Origin: Desulfovibrio sp. UIB00
GTDB taxonomy: Bacteria; Desulfobacterota; Desulfovibrionia; Desulfovibrionales; Desulfovibrionaceae
NCBI RefSeq assembly: GCF_022508225.1
Contig: NZ_JAETXJ010000007.1
Location: forward strand, 124,001 to 188,000
DNA length: 64,000 nt
Reading direction: 5' to 3'
Shown here: positions 26,537-35,434 of the stretch, piece by piece
Numbering within the stretch: the first letter of the stretch is position 1
How the letters are laid out: each line of letters opens with the position of its first letter
Translations under genes and position numbers: made by a program
Notes under the pieces: generated by a model
Told to the model about the DNA's origin: nothing
Databases searched by the model: none
Seen by the model: the letters and a program-made list of their open reading frames with translations, nothing else

Positions 26537-26870
26537 AACGCTCTTTGACCTGATTGTAGTTGTGATGGGCCGTGGCCCGATGGTGGAAAAATCCGCAGGC
26601 TGGCTACACTATCGGCGGAGATGGCCGCATGGCCTGTTCAATGACTTGGAAATTTTTATGGCAAGGGTCTGGGCGCACGGTTGGGCTGACGGCAGAGGCC
26701 GGAGACTGGCGCGGAGCGGGATTGTTCACGCAGGTTCATGCGACTGTGGCAGGCTGTTTGTCTGGTTCATGGCGCGCATTGTTTGCCCAGGGGAGCCTAT
26801 ACTTTTTAGGCACATCCTGACTTTTTGTTGCATTGGCGCGCCCCGCAAGTGCAGGGCGCGCCTTTTATAT
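26537..26870. other. Intergenic region upstream of sppA
   Basis: No gene is visible. It should contain the sppA promoter on the minus strand, and it holds a GC-rich hairpin at its right end next to the acyl-CoA synthetase stop. Confidence 0.5.
26835..26862. terminator. GC-rich hairpin next to the acyl-CoA synthetase stop
   Basis: A 9-bp arm pair (GGCGCGCCC, 26835-26843, with GGGCGCGCC, 26854-26862). The T-rich tail is on the plus strand (TTTTATATTT), although the gene it adjoins is on the minus strand, so its direction of action is uncertain. Confidence 0.5.
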
Positions 26871-28550
26871 TTAGCGTTGCATGGGTTCAGGCCAGAATTC
26901 TGCGGCCATTTCGCGCAGTTTGAATTTCTGGATCTTGCCGCTGGCGGTGAGCGGGAACCCTGTTATTGTTTTGATGTACTTGGGTATCTTGTACCACGAC
27001 ACCTTGCCGCGACAAAAATCGCGCACGTCTTCCGGCAGAATTTCCACGCCAGGACGGGGGATGATGAAGGCCGCGACCTCTTCGCCGTACTTGCGGCTGG
27101 GAACAGCCACAACCTGCACGTCCAGAATGCCGGGCATGCCCATAAGGAACTCTTCAACCTCACGCGGATAGATATTTTCGCCGCCACGGATAATCATATC
27201 CTTGATGCGGCCCGTCACGCGCAGGTAGCCGTTTTCGTCCATAACGCCCAGATCGCCGGAATGCAACCAGCCTTCGGGGCTGATGGCCTTGGCCGTGTCA
27301 TCGGGCATATTGTAGTAGCCCTTCATGACATTGTAGCCACGGCAGAGGATTTCGCCCACCTCGCCGCGCGACAGTTCCTCGCAGGTGTCGGGGTCGCCCA
27401 CGCGCACTTCAATGCCGGGCATGGCGCAACCCACGGTTTCGCAGCGCAGCGACAGGGGATCATGAATATCTGACTGGGTCATCACCGGCGAGGCTTCCGT
27501 AAGGCCGTAGCAAATGGTGATTTCCGTCATGTTCATGTCGTCCACCACGCGGCGCATGAGCGGCTCGGGGCAGACAGAACCGGCCATGATGCCGGTGCGC
27601 ATGTGCGAAAGGTCAAAACGCTTGAAAAGCGGGTGCTCCAGCTCTGCCAGAAACATGGTGGGCACGCCGTATACGGCAGTGCAACGTTCGCTGTCGAGCG
27701 CAGCCAGCACCTTGAGCGCGTTGAACGACTCAAGAATAACCATGGTCGCGCCGTGGTTCACTGCGGCGGAGACGCCAAGCACGCAGCCGAAGCAGTGGAA
27801 CAGCGGCACGGGCAGGCACACCCTGTCTTCCGGGCCGAAATTCTGGTGGCGACCAATCCAGTACCCGTTCAGCCCCACGCCCACATGGGTCAGCATGACC
27901 CCGCGCGGAAAGCCCGTGGTGCCCGAGGTGTACTGCATGTTGATGACATCCCACGGCTGGAGCAGGGCCTGACGAGCAGCGTATTCCGCCTCGTCCACCA
28001 TGACGGAAAGGGAGAGTATTTCCGGCACGGAGTACATGCCCCGGTGCTTTTCCGCCCCCAAAAAGCACACGCGCTTGAGGTGGGGCAGGCTCTTGCACAC
28101 AAACCTGTCGCGCGACTGCAAACGCAGCTCGGGCGCGATGCGGTAAAGGGTGTCCAGATAGTCGTGGTCGCGCACACTGTCGATAAGAAAAATATTTTCG
28201 CACTCGGAGTGGGTGAGCAGGTAGCGCAATTCGTGTTCACGATAATTGGTGTTTACCGTAATCAGTATGGCGCCAATTTTTGCCGTGGCGAATTGCAAAG
28301 CCACCCAGTAAGGCACGTTGGTGGCCCATACCGCGACCTTTTCACCCTTCTGCACGCCAAGAGCCATCAACCCCTTGGCAAAATCGTCCACCAGAGCGCC
28401 AAATTCGCTCCAGGTCTGGCGATAGTTGCGGTCAGGGTATACTAATGCTTCATTATCGGGAAAGCGCGCCACCGTGTGGTCAAGCACCTGCCCCAACGTC
28501 CATTCGCGCAGTTCAAACTGCGCCTGACGCTCACGAACTTTTTCTTCCAT
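26871..28550 (-). CDS. AMP-forming acyl-CoA synthetase
   Basis: Activates a carboxylic acid to its CoA thioester through an acyl-AMP. The 559-residue protein of the ANL superfamily shows the P-loop YTSGTTGFPRGVMLTH, the ICYGLTEASP motif (A5), SGDLGVMDENGYLRVTGRIKDMI (A7-A8) and the C-terminal catalytic Lys in LTASGKIQKFKLRE. The overall match is to medium/long-chain fatty acyl-CoA synthetases used by many Desulfovibrio; chain length is not deducible. The start at 28550 is supported by GGGAGG directly upstream. It lies 108 bases downstream of the XRE-cupin regulator on the same strand, probably in one transcript. Confidence 0.9.
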   Translation of the reverse strand: MEEKVRERQAQFELREWTLGQVLDHTVARFPDNEALVYPDRNYRQTWSEFGALVDDFAKGLMALGVQKGEKVAVWATNVPYWVALQFATAKIGAILITVNTNYREHELRYLLTHSECENIFLIDSVRDHDYLDTLYRIAPELRLQSRDRFVCKSLPHLKRVCFLGAEKHRGMYSVPEILSLSVMVDEAEYAARQALLQPWDVINMQYTSGTTGFPRGVMLTHVGVGLNGYWIGRHQNFGPEDRVCLPVPLFHCFGCVLGVSAAVNHGATMVILESFNALKVLAALDSERCTAVYGVPTMFLAELEHPLFKRFDLSHMRTGIMAGSVCPEPLMRRVVDDMNMTEITICYGLTEASPVMTQSDIHDPLSLRCETVGCAMPGIEVRVGDPDTCEELSRGEVGEILCRGYNVMKGYYNMPDDTAKAISPEGWLHSGDLGVMDENGYLRVTGRIKDMIIRGGENIYPREVEEFLMGMPGILDVQVVAVPSRKYGEEVAAFIIPRPGVEILPEDVRDFCRGKVSWYKIPKYIKTITGFPLTASGKIQKFKLREMAAEFWPEPMQR

Positions 28551-28658
28551 GCATCCTCCCAAAGGCGTGTTGCGGCTGGTGCGCCGCTGTTACGCGGTGT
28601 GCGGCCTGAAGGGCTTTGGATCGCGCCCCGAATCAGGCCAACAGAAAGTAAACATGCC

Positions 28659-29228
28659 CTAGGGATTGTATGTCACAGCCAGAAATTCCACAGGCTCGTC
28701 GCCAGCTGCGCCCACGTAATGCGGCACAATGGAATTGTAGTAAATTGTTTCGCCAGGCTTGAGCACGCGGGTTTCGCGCCCATAGACCACAAGCAGTTCG
28801 CCCTTGAGCACGCAGATAAATTCCTCGCCCTGGTGCGAGGTGGTCTTGCGTTCACCGCTCTCGGGGAAAATGCGGATATGGAAGGGTTCCATGTTGCGGT
28901 CATTCTTGCCCTTGGCCAGCGCATGATAGGTATAGCTGGGGCGGGGGACGCGCCCTGTATGCAGGGCTTCATCGGCCTCGGCCTCGCCATTGATGCTGCT
29001 CACCACCGGGTCGCGCGAAAACTGGTCGTCCAGAAAAGTGCCAAGGCGCACGCCAAGGGCGCGGGCCACCTTTTGCAGGGGGCCGATGCAGGGATAGATG
29101 GCGTCTGACTCCAGCTTTTCAAGATAGTCTTCCGTAAGGCCCGTATTCTGGGAGAGAGTTTGCAGGTCAACTTCGCGTTCTTCGCGAAATCCACGGATGC
29201 GGGAACCAATGGTACGCACGGGGGGCAT
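28659..29228 (-). CDS. XRE-family transcriptional regulator with C-terminal cupin domain
   Basis: A 189-residue regulator. Residues about 8-70 form an HTH_3/XRE domain (IRGFREEREVDLQTLSQNTG, YLEKLESDAIYP). Residues about 110-185 form a cupin beta barrel (HQGEEFICVLKGELLVVYG, LKPGETIYYNSIVPHYV). Such proteins sense a small ligand in the cupin pocket. It is preceded by AGGAGCG and followed by the acyl-CoA synthetase, which is the most likely target together with itself. It is divergent from hypF, with 176 bases between starts. Confidence 0.9.
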   Translation of the reverse strand: MPPVRTIGSRIRGFREEREVDLQTLSQNTGLTEDYLEKLESDAIYPCIGPLQKVARALGVRLGTFLDDQFSRDPVVSSINGEAEADEALHTGRVPRPSYTYHALAKGKNDRNMEPFHIRIFPESGERKTTSHQGEEFICVLKGELLVVYGRETRVLKPGETIYYNSIVPHYVGAAGDEPVEFLAVTYNP

Positions 29229-29404
29229 AGACGCTCCTGATTGCCGGATATGCCGGGTTGGATGCCGCTCTGGCAGGATGACGTGGCGGCAAGCAACCCA
29301 CTAAATACCGAAAAGCCCGTGCGCTCGCAAGCAAACATGCGCTGTTGAGCGGTCATACAATACCCCTGCTGACACATTTTGCTCTTTGCGCTATGCTCAA
29401 AGGC

Positions 29405-31906
29405 ATGAGCAAACAACCGATGGTCAGAAGGGCCTTTGTGGCCTCCGGGCAAGTGCAGGGCGTGGGTTTTCGCCCCTTTGTCTACCGCCTGGCCGCCGAG
29501 GGCGGGCTTACAGGCACTGTGGGCAATACCTCTCAAGGCGTGCGTATGGAACTGCAGGGCGCAGAGGCAGAAGTGCAGCGCTTTGGCCGCCGCCTGCGCG
29601 CCGAACTGCCGCCGCTGGCACGGCTGACCAACGTGGACGAACACGACTTGCCTGTTGTAGGGGACGAAACAGCATTCCGCATTGTTTCCAGCTCAGGGCA
29701 GGCAGCGCACAGCGTGCTTGTAAGCCCGGATATGGGCGTATGCGCCGACTGCCTTGCCGACATGCGCGATCCGGACAATCCGCGCTACCAGTACGCCTTT
29801 ACCAACTGCACCAACTGCGGGCCGCGCTACACCATCACGCGCTCCATTCCCTATGACCGCGCCGTTACGTCCATGAGCTGTTTTCCGCTTTGCCCCCGGT
29901 GCAGCGCGGAATACGCCGACCCGGCAGACAGGCGTTTTCATGCCCAGCCCGTGGCCTGCCCAACGTGCGGCCCGCGTTTGTGGTTTGTGGATGCGGCTGC
30001 GGCCAGCAAAGGACAAACTGCGCCGACCGCAGAAAATCAGCAACAGGCTTTGGAACAGGCCGTACAGACCCTGCTCCACGGCGGGATTCTGGCGCTCAAA
30101 GGCCTGGGGGGCTTCCAACTGGCCTGCGACGCGCGTAATGCCCAAAGTCTGCAGGAGCTGCGGCGGCGCAAAACACGCCCGCACAAACCGCTGGCCCTCA
30201 TGGTTGGCGATCTGGCAACAGCCCGCGCCCTGTGCGAGCTCACGCCGGAACACGAGGCCCTGCTGCAAAGCCCGGAAAAGCCCGTTGTTCTCTGCCCCCG
30301 CCGCAGTGCGACGCAGAACAGCGCAACAACACGGAATGATGCCGCCTATTTGCCGCACGAGGTAGCCCCTGATACTGGCAAAATTGGTATCATGCTGGCA
30401 TACACGCCCCTGCATGCCGTACTTTTCAGCCGCCTTGCGGAATGCGCGCCCTTGCCGCCCGTGCTGGTCATGACCTCGGCCAACGCCGGGGGCGAACCCA
30501 TTTGCCTTGGCAACCGCGAGGCTCTGGCCCGGCTTGCCCATCTCACGGACGCATGGCTGCTGCACGACCGGGATATTCTGGTGCGTGTGGACGACAGCGT
30601 GGTGACGCTCCAGCCGAGCTTGTCCGGTACGAATGCGCACGGCGCATCTGCGCCCGCGCCCCAGCTGGCCGAGCCGCTGTTCTATCGCCGCGCCCGGGGC
30701 TATGTGCCGCGCCCGGTTTTTCTGCCCAAGGCGGAGCAAAACGCCCCCTGCGTGTTGGGAACCGGTGCGGAACTCAAGGCCACCATCTGCCTGACGCGCG
30801 GAGCCGAGGCATTTGTGGGCCAGCACATCGGCGATCTGGAGAATCCCGCCACCCTGAGTTTTTATGAGGAGGTGGCCTCGCATCTGGAAAAGCTGCTGGA
30901 AGTGCGGCCCGAGGCTCTGGTGTGCGATGCGCATCCCGATTTTCTTTCCACCCGCTATGCTGAGGCCCGCGCTGAACGCGAAGGCCTGCCCCTGTGGCGC
31001 TTGCAGCACCACGCCGCCCACGCAGCTGCCGTTTTGGCCGAAAACAGCCACTACGGCCCGGCCCTGGCCCTCTGCCTTGACGGCACGGGCCTGGGCGACG
31101 ACGGCACAGTCTGGGGCGGAGAGCTGCTGTTCATGGAGCTTGAACAGGCCCAGTGGCGCAGGGTGGGCCGTCTGGCCCCCTTTGCCTTGCCTGGCGGAGA
31201 TGCGGCGGTGCGCCAACCCTGGCGCATTGCGCTGGCCCTGCGCAATCTGTGCGAGCAGGCGGAAATTCCTCTTCCATCACTGCACACCCCCTGGCTGCCG
31301 GAACAAGCGCAGGCCACCGCTGCGGTGACAGAAATGCTGCGGCGCGACATCAACTGCCCGGCCACGTCCAGTTGCGGACGCCTCTTTGATGCGGTGGCCG
31401 CGCAATTGGGGCTGTGCCTAGATACAAGTTATGAAGGTCAGGCCGCCATCCGCCTTGAAGATGCCGCAAACCGCGCCCAAGAACGCATCCGAACTGCGCT
31501 TGAGGGCAAGGCGTGCGACAAGGACGTGGCCGCGCTGATCTGGCCCGTTGGTGTTGCGCTTCACCACAATTTGCTCGAAATGGACAGCGCGGGCCTGTTT
31601 GCCCTCGTTGCGCAGGCGCAGGCGCAGGGAATGGACGCCACAGAAGCTGCGGCACGTTTTCACCTCAGCCTTGCGCGGGCGCTGGCATGTATGGCGGGCC
31701 GTGCAGCCCGCAAACTGGGCGTGAATTGTGTGGGCCTCACCGGCGGCGTATTGCAGAATGCCACGCTGGCGCGGCTGCTGCCGCTGGCGTTGGTGGAGCA
31801 GGGACTCACAGCCCTCACCCACCATGAATTGCCGCCAGGTGATGGAGGGCTTTCCCTCGGTCAGGCCGTGTGGGGCAGAAGGATGCTGGCAAGGGCGAAA
31901 CTCTGA
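29405..31906 (+). CDS. hypF: Carbamoyltransferase HypF ([NiFe] hydrogenase maturation)
   Basis: Makes the thiocarboxamide on HypE from carbamoyl phosphate, the source of the CN ligands of [NiFe] hydrogenase. The 833-residue protein has all domains in order. The acylphosphatase domain has VQGVGFRPFVYRLA at about 15-30. Two zinc fingers follow (CADCLADM, NCTNCGPRYT, CPRCSAEY, CPTCGPRL), then a YrdC-like domain (ALKGLGGFQLACDA, RRRKTRPHKPLA), then a Kae1-like domain (LQHHAAHAAAVLAEN, LDGTGLGDDGTVWGGELL, GLTGGVLQN). The start at 29405 is chosen by family length; ATG at 29393 or 29420 is possible. No other hyp gene is in the window. Confidence 0.95.
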   Translation: MSKQPMVRRAFVASGQVQGVGFRPFVYRLAAEGGLTGTVGNTSQGVRMELQGAEAEVQRFGRRLRAELPPLARLTNVDEHDLPVVGDETAFRIVSSSGQAAHSVLVSPDMGVCADCLADMRDPDNPRYQYAFTNCTNCGPRYTITRSIPYDRAVTSMSCFPLCPRCSAEYADPADRRFHAQPVACPTCGPRLWFVDAAAASKGQTAPTAENQQQALEQAVQTLLHGGILALKGLGGFQLACDARNAQSLQELRRRKTRPHKPLALMVGDLATARALCELTPEHEALLQSPEKPVVLCPRRSATQNSATTRNDAAYLPHEVAPDTGKIGIMLAYTPLHAVLFSRLAECAPLPPVLVMTSANAGGEPICLGNREALARLAHLTDAWLLHDRDILVRVDDSVVTLQPSLSGTNAHGASAPAPQLAEPLFYRRARGYVPRPVFLPKAEQNAPCVLGTGAELKATICLTRGAEAFVGQHIGDLENPATLSFYEEVASHLEKLLEVRPEALVCDAHPDFLSTRYAEARAEREGLPLWRLQHHAAHAAAVLAENSHYGPALALCLDGTGLGDDGTVWGGELLFMELEQAQWRRVGRLAPFALPGGDAAVRQPWRIALALRNLCEQAEIPLPSLHTPWLPEQAQATAAVTEMLRRDINCPATSSCGRLFDAVAAQLGLCLDTSYEGQAAIRLEDAANRAQERIRTALEGKACDKDVAALIWPVGVALHHNLLEMDSAGLFALVAQAQAQGMDATEAAARFHLSLARALACMAGRAARKLGVNCVGLTGGVLQNATLARLLPLALVEQGLTALTHHELPPGDGGLSLGQAVWGRRMLARAKL

Positions 31907-31957
31907 TTACAAACAAGGCGGAAAACGCAGAAAGCTATCGACTGACAGTATCCGCGC

Positions 31958-33349
31958 CTATTTGAATCCGGCTATGGCCCTGCCCTGCTTGAGGACAATG
32001 CGCCCCAAAGGCAGATCGCGCCACCACAGGCCAGCCTCGCGCCCGTTCAGCCCTGTCTGGCGGCTTTGCCCGCTCAACAGGGCCGTGATATCGCCCACAT
32101 CGTCCAGCACCAGGCTGGAGGCGGCATCCGGCGGCGACTGCATGAGCACGCGCAGGCGCGGCGCAGCATCCAGCGTTCCGCCGCAGAGCTTGCCCAGCAA
32201 TGCCCCCTGCCATACACAACCGGGGGGCAAAAGAGCTGTGGCCTGCGGCGGCACAAAACGGACGTGCTCACCGTACAGCACCGCCCGCCCTGAGGGCAGC
32301 AGGTCAGGGTTGCAGGTGACGCCCACCAGGCTTTCCGGCGGCAACGGACTGCCTGAAGGACGTTCAACGGGCTTTCCCGCTGGGCCATCACCGCGATTAC
32401 GCCCGACACGCCGCCCATTGCGCTGACCAGCGCTCTGCATCCCGGAGGGAACGTTCGCAGAGGCTTCAAAAACGGTTTCCTGCGGCTCAGACACGTTGCT
32501 TTCAAAGGGCAGAGCCACCGTATTCGCATGGCCCGGTTTGCGAAAAAGGGCCACATAAAATCCCTGAGCCTGCGAGCGCGCGCCGTCCACGCGCAAGGTG
32601 CCTTCGCCGCCGGGTAGCTCCTCCCACACGAAACCGGGGATGGGATCAAGATGTTCGCGCTCCAGCCCCAGCTCCTGCTCGGCAAAGCGCACCTGCGCCT
32701 CGTTTTCATCCACATTGGTCGTACAGGTGGAATACACCAGCCGCCCGCCGGGGCGCAGCAGCGAGGCTGCATGGCGCAGCAGACGGCGTTGCAGCCCGGT
32801 GAGGCTGTCGAGCTTGTCGCCCTGCCAGAGCTTGAGCACCTGCGGGTGCTTTTCTGCGGTTCCCCATCCGGAACAGGGAGGATCAAGCAGGATGGCGTCC
32901 CATGAGCCGGGCCGCAAAGGCAGGGCATCCCCGCTGTAGGAGCAGGTGGCGGCCTGTATCAGATTAAGCTGGTGCAGGTTGGCCCGCAGGGTGCCAAGGC
33001 GCGTGGGCGACGGCTCGTTGCCGAGCACAAAACCATTGCGCCCCACAAGCTGGGCCAGAAAGCCCGTCTTGCTGCCGGGGCTTGCGCACATGTCGAGCAC
33101 GGCGCTGCCAGCAGAGGGAGCCAGCGCCAGCGGCGGCAACATGGATGAACGGTCCTGTATATAAATGTAGCCGAAAAATGCAGCCAGCGAACCACCAAGC
33201 GGGCGCGGCTCGGCCACAAGGCGGCGACACAGGGGAGAAAAAGGTTCCGGCTCAAAATCATACCCCTGGGCGCGCAGCAGGGCCTCCACTGCGGGCACCT
33301 GCTCCGGGGCGCATACCAGACGGAAGGAACGGATAAGAGTTTTCGGCAT
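31958..33349 (-). CDS. RsmB/RsmF-type rRNA cytosine-C5 methyltransferase
   Basis: A 463-residue NOL1/NOP2/Sun family enzyme. The SAM site is LDMCASPGSKTGFLAQLV. The catalytic Cys pair is in LLDPPCSGWG and VYSTCTTNVDENEAQV. Strand motif FVLGNEPSPTRLGTLRANL fits the RsmF/YebU branch, which methylates 16S rRNA. The C-terminal third after about residue 300 is a PUA-like extension, with a low-complexity basic linker at about 305-340. It is divergent from the FG-GAP gene at 33.6 kb and convergent with hypF, from which it is separated by 51 bases. Confidence 0.9.
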   Translation of the reverse strand: MPKTLIRSFRLVCAPEQVPAVEALLRAQGYDFEPEPFSPLCRRLVAEPRPLGGSLAAFFGYIYIQDRSSMLPPLALAPSAGSAVLDMCASPGSKTGFLAQLVGRNGFVLGNEPSPTRLGTLRANLHQLNLIQAATCSYSGDALPLRPGSWDAILLDPPCSGWGTAEKHPQVLKLWQGDKLDSLTGLQRRLLRHAASLLRPGGRLVYSTCTTNVDENEAQVRFAEQELGLEREHLDPIPGFVWEELPGGEGTLRVDGARSQAQGFYVALFRKPGHANTVALPFESNVSEPQETVFEASANVPSGMQSAGQRNGRRVGRNRGDGPAGKPVERPSGSPLPPESLVGVTCNPDLLPSGRAVLYGEHVRFVPPQATALLPPGCVWQGALLGKLCGGTLDAAPRLRVLMQSPPDAASSLVLDDVGDITALLSGQSRQTGLNGREAGLWWRDLPLGRIVLKQGRAIAGFK

Positions 33350-33567
33350 GGCGGCATATTATTGACAGTACGGCCTTCCCGCAAGGAATTTATCTGTTGC
33401 GGCGCGCTTCACAGGCTCCTTGCGTCTTGCACGGCGCTGCAAGTGTGCGTATAGTGCGCCAGTGCGGAAGTGCCGGGCTGCTTTTGACAGTCGGCACCGG
33501 TTGACCGCCACAACGGCCCGTGGCCGTACTTTACCGGGTATTTGCGTGAATACTCAAGGAGAATGGA

Positions 33568-35247
33568 ATGAAATTCGCCATGCGACTGACTTTTTCGGTC
33601 TGCCTGATGCTCGTCGCCGTTGCTGCGGGCGCTGCCAGCGCCGCCGCTAAAAGCGCTGTGGTATTGCCCTTTGTGGTCAATGCCCCCCAGAGCTACGCTT
33701 ACCTTTCCAAGGCTGTTCAGGCTACCATCCAGGGACGCCTTGACCGCCCTGGCGTGCTTGAAGCCCGTGCGGGACAGAACAAGGCCGCCAGCCAGGCAGA
33801 AGCCCAGCAGGCGCTCCGCTCGACTGGTGCGGACAACGCCATCTGGGGTTCCGTGAGCGTCATGGGCAACGACTGCACCATTGTTATGAACAGCGTGGAC
33901 AAGGCAGGCAAAGCCTGGAGCAAAACCGCACAGACTCCTGTGAGCGAACTGACCACTTCTGTGCAGAACCTTACCTCGGCCCTGAGCCAGGAAGTCTTTG
34001 GTATTTCCTCCGCAATGCGCACCCCCGGCTCCACCGCCGCTGGTTCTCCGCGTGGCGCAACCGCCAATGGCGACATCGTCACCAATGAAACCGGTCAGCA
34101 GCAGGTGTACCTGAACCCGCAGTTCCGCTATCAGGGTGCTGGCGCTGAAGACGGCTCCCGCCTGCGCACCCAGCGCCTGGGTTATAACATGGTCGACATG
34201 GCCGTGGGCGACTTTAACGGTGATGGCAAGAATGAAATCGCCATCCTGAGCGATCATGATCTGCGCATCTACAGCTGGCCTGTCAACGGTCAGATCAAAC
34301 TGATTGGCGAAACCACTGTTTCGCGTTCCAACAACAACTTCTCCATGCGCGCCATCGACCTCAACCGCGACCGCAGCATGGCCCTTGTTGTGACTACCAC
34401 CGAAGAATCGAGCAATCGCCCTTACTCCTATATTTACAGCTTTAAGGGCAACAAATTCACCACCATGGCCGACCGCATTCCTTACTATGTGAGCGTCATG
34501 CGTGTGCCCCCCACCTACAGCCCCACTCTTGTGGGCCAGGGATGGGATTCGCTCAAGCTCTTTGCCCCCGGCGTGCGCATCATGACCAAGCAGGACGGCA
34601 AGTATACCCTTGGCACCCGTCTTGATCTGCCCTCCGGCGCCACCGTGTTCAACTGCGTGTGGCTGCCCGCTGGCAAGAACGGCAAGGGTGAGCAGCTTGT
34701 CATGCTGACCGATGATGAGCGCATCAAGCTCTTCCAGGGACACAGCAACACTCTGATTCACACCACCATGGAACGTTATTCCGGTTCTGCCACGGGCATG
34801 GACCACTACAAGGGCATGCCGGGTCTTGGCGTTGACAAGAACTATCAGCTGCCCAGCAAGTACTATGCCCCCATGCGCCTCATCGCTGCCGACATCGGCA
34901 ATACCGGCGACTACACGCTGCTGGTCAACAAGCCCATTTCCACTGCGGCTCAGTTCTTTGACCGTTACCGTTTCTTCCCCCAAGGCGAAGTTCATGCCCT
35001 GTACTGGGACGGCGTGGGCCTTGGCCTCAAGTGGAAGACCCGCCGCATCCGTGGCTCTGTGGCAGAAATCGACCTGGCTGACGTGAACAACGATGGCATC
35101 CTTGATCTGGTGGTGGGCCTGAACACCTCGCCCGATCTCGGCATCGGCAGCCGCCAGTGCATGATTACCGCCTATCCTCTGGACGTTTCGGCTACTAATC
35201 CCAACGTGCCTGCGGACTTGAGCGACTTTGAAGTAAACCCCAACTAG
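33568..35247 (+). CDS. Exported FG-GAP/VCBS beta-propeller protein with TolB-N-like domain
   Basis: A 559-residue secreted protein. The signal peptide MKFAMRLTFSVCLMLVAVAA is cleaved near ASAAAK. Residues about 30-150 resemble the TolB N-terminal alpha/beta domain (AVVLPFVVNAP, then a helix, then ADNAIWGSVSVMGNDCTIVM). The rest is a beta-propeller with calcium-type FG-GAP loops such as VGDFNGDGKNEIAIL, IDLNRDRSMALVV and LADVNNDGILDLVVG. Such repeats bind proteins or carbohydrates. GGAG precedes the ATG. It is monocistronic with a strong terminator. Function unknown; an envelope assembly or surface-binding role is inference. Confidence 0.8.
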   Translation: MKFAMRLTFSVCLMLVAVAAGAASAAAKSAVVLPFVVNAPQSYAYLSKAVQATIQGRLDRPGVLEARAGQNKAASQAEAQQALRSTGADNAIWGSVSVMGNDCTIVMNSVDKAGKAWSKTAQTPVSELTTSVQNLTSALSQEVFGISSAMRTPGSTAAGSPRGATANGDIVTNETGQQQVYLNPQFRYQGAGAEDGSRLRTQRLGYNMVDMAVGDFNGDGKNEIAILSDHDLRIYSWPVNGQIKLIGETTVSRSNNNFSMRAIDLNRDRSMALVVTTTEESSNRPYSYIYSFKGNKFTTMADRIPYYVSVMRVPPTYSPTLVGQGWDSLKLFAPGVRIMTKQDGKYTLGTRLDLPSGATVFNCVWLPAGKNGKGEQLVMLTDDERIKLFQGHSNTLIHTTMERYSGSATGMDHYKGMPGLGVDKNYQLPSKYYAPMRLIAADIGNTGDYTLLVNKPISTAAQFFDRYRFFPQGEVHALYWDGVGLGLKWKTRRIRGSVAEIDLADVNNDGILDLVVGLNTSPDLGIGSRQCMITAYPLDVSATNPNVPADLSDFEVNPN

Positions 35248-35253
35248 CGGGGG

Positions 35254-35286
35254 AAACGGCCCTTCGCCAGCGCGAGGGGCCGTTTT
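35254..35286 (+). terminator. Rho-independent terminator after the FG-GAP gene
   Basis: A 13-bp stem with one G-U pair (35254-35266 with 35274-35286) followed by TTTTTAT. Confidence 0.85.
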
Positions 35287-35324
35287 TATCTGCGGCGCAG
35301 AGCTGCGGATATGGAGCAACGGCC

Positions 35325-35353
35325 TTGCCTCAGCTCTGGCAATAGCCAATATT
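35325..35353 (+). promoter_or_regulatory. purD: Possible purD promoter
   Basis: TTGCCT (35325-35330) and AATATT (35348-35353) are separated by 17 bases. The predicted start point falls at the left arm of the palindrome at 35354-35387. The match to consensus is weak. Confidence 0.3.
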
Positions 35354-35387
35354 AAAGCGGTAAAACCCACATGGGTTTTACCGCTTT
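35354..35387. repeat. Long perfect inverted repeat upstream of purD
   Basis: Two 16-base arms (35354-35369 and 35372-35387), exactly complementary, separated by two bases. It may be a second terminator, a leader hairpin or an operator. It lies 48 bases upstream of the purD ATG. Confidence 0.7.
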
Positions 35388-35434
35388 ATAACCAGTTTAC
35401 TGAAACGGAAAAGTTTTTGGAGTAAGGAGACAGC

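Noticed and set aside
26529..27473. 314-codon plus-strand frame across the sppA upstream region and the acyl-CoA synthetase gene
   Set aside because: Its second half is antisense to a clear enzyme gene and its first half contains no recognised sequence.
33409..35370. 653-codon open frame on the minus strand opposite the FG-GAP gene
   Set aside because: Same reason: it is antisense to a gene with signal peptide and FG-GAP motifs, it runs through that gene's terminator, and its protein shows only low-complexity His/Gly/Ala composition.
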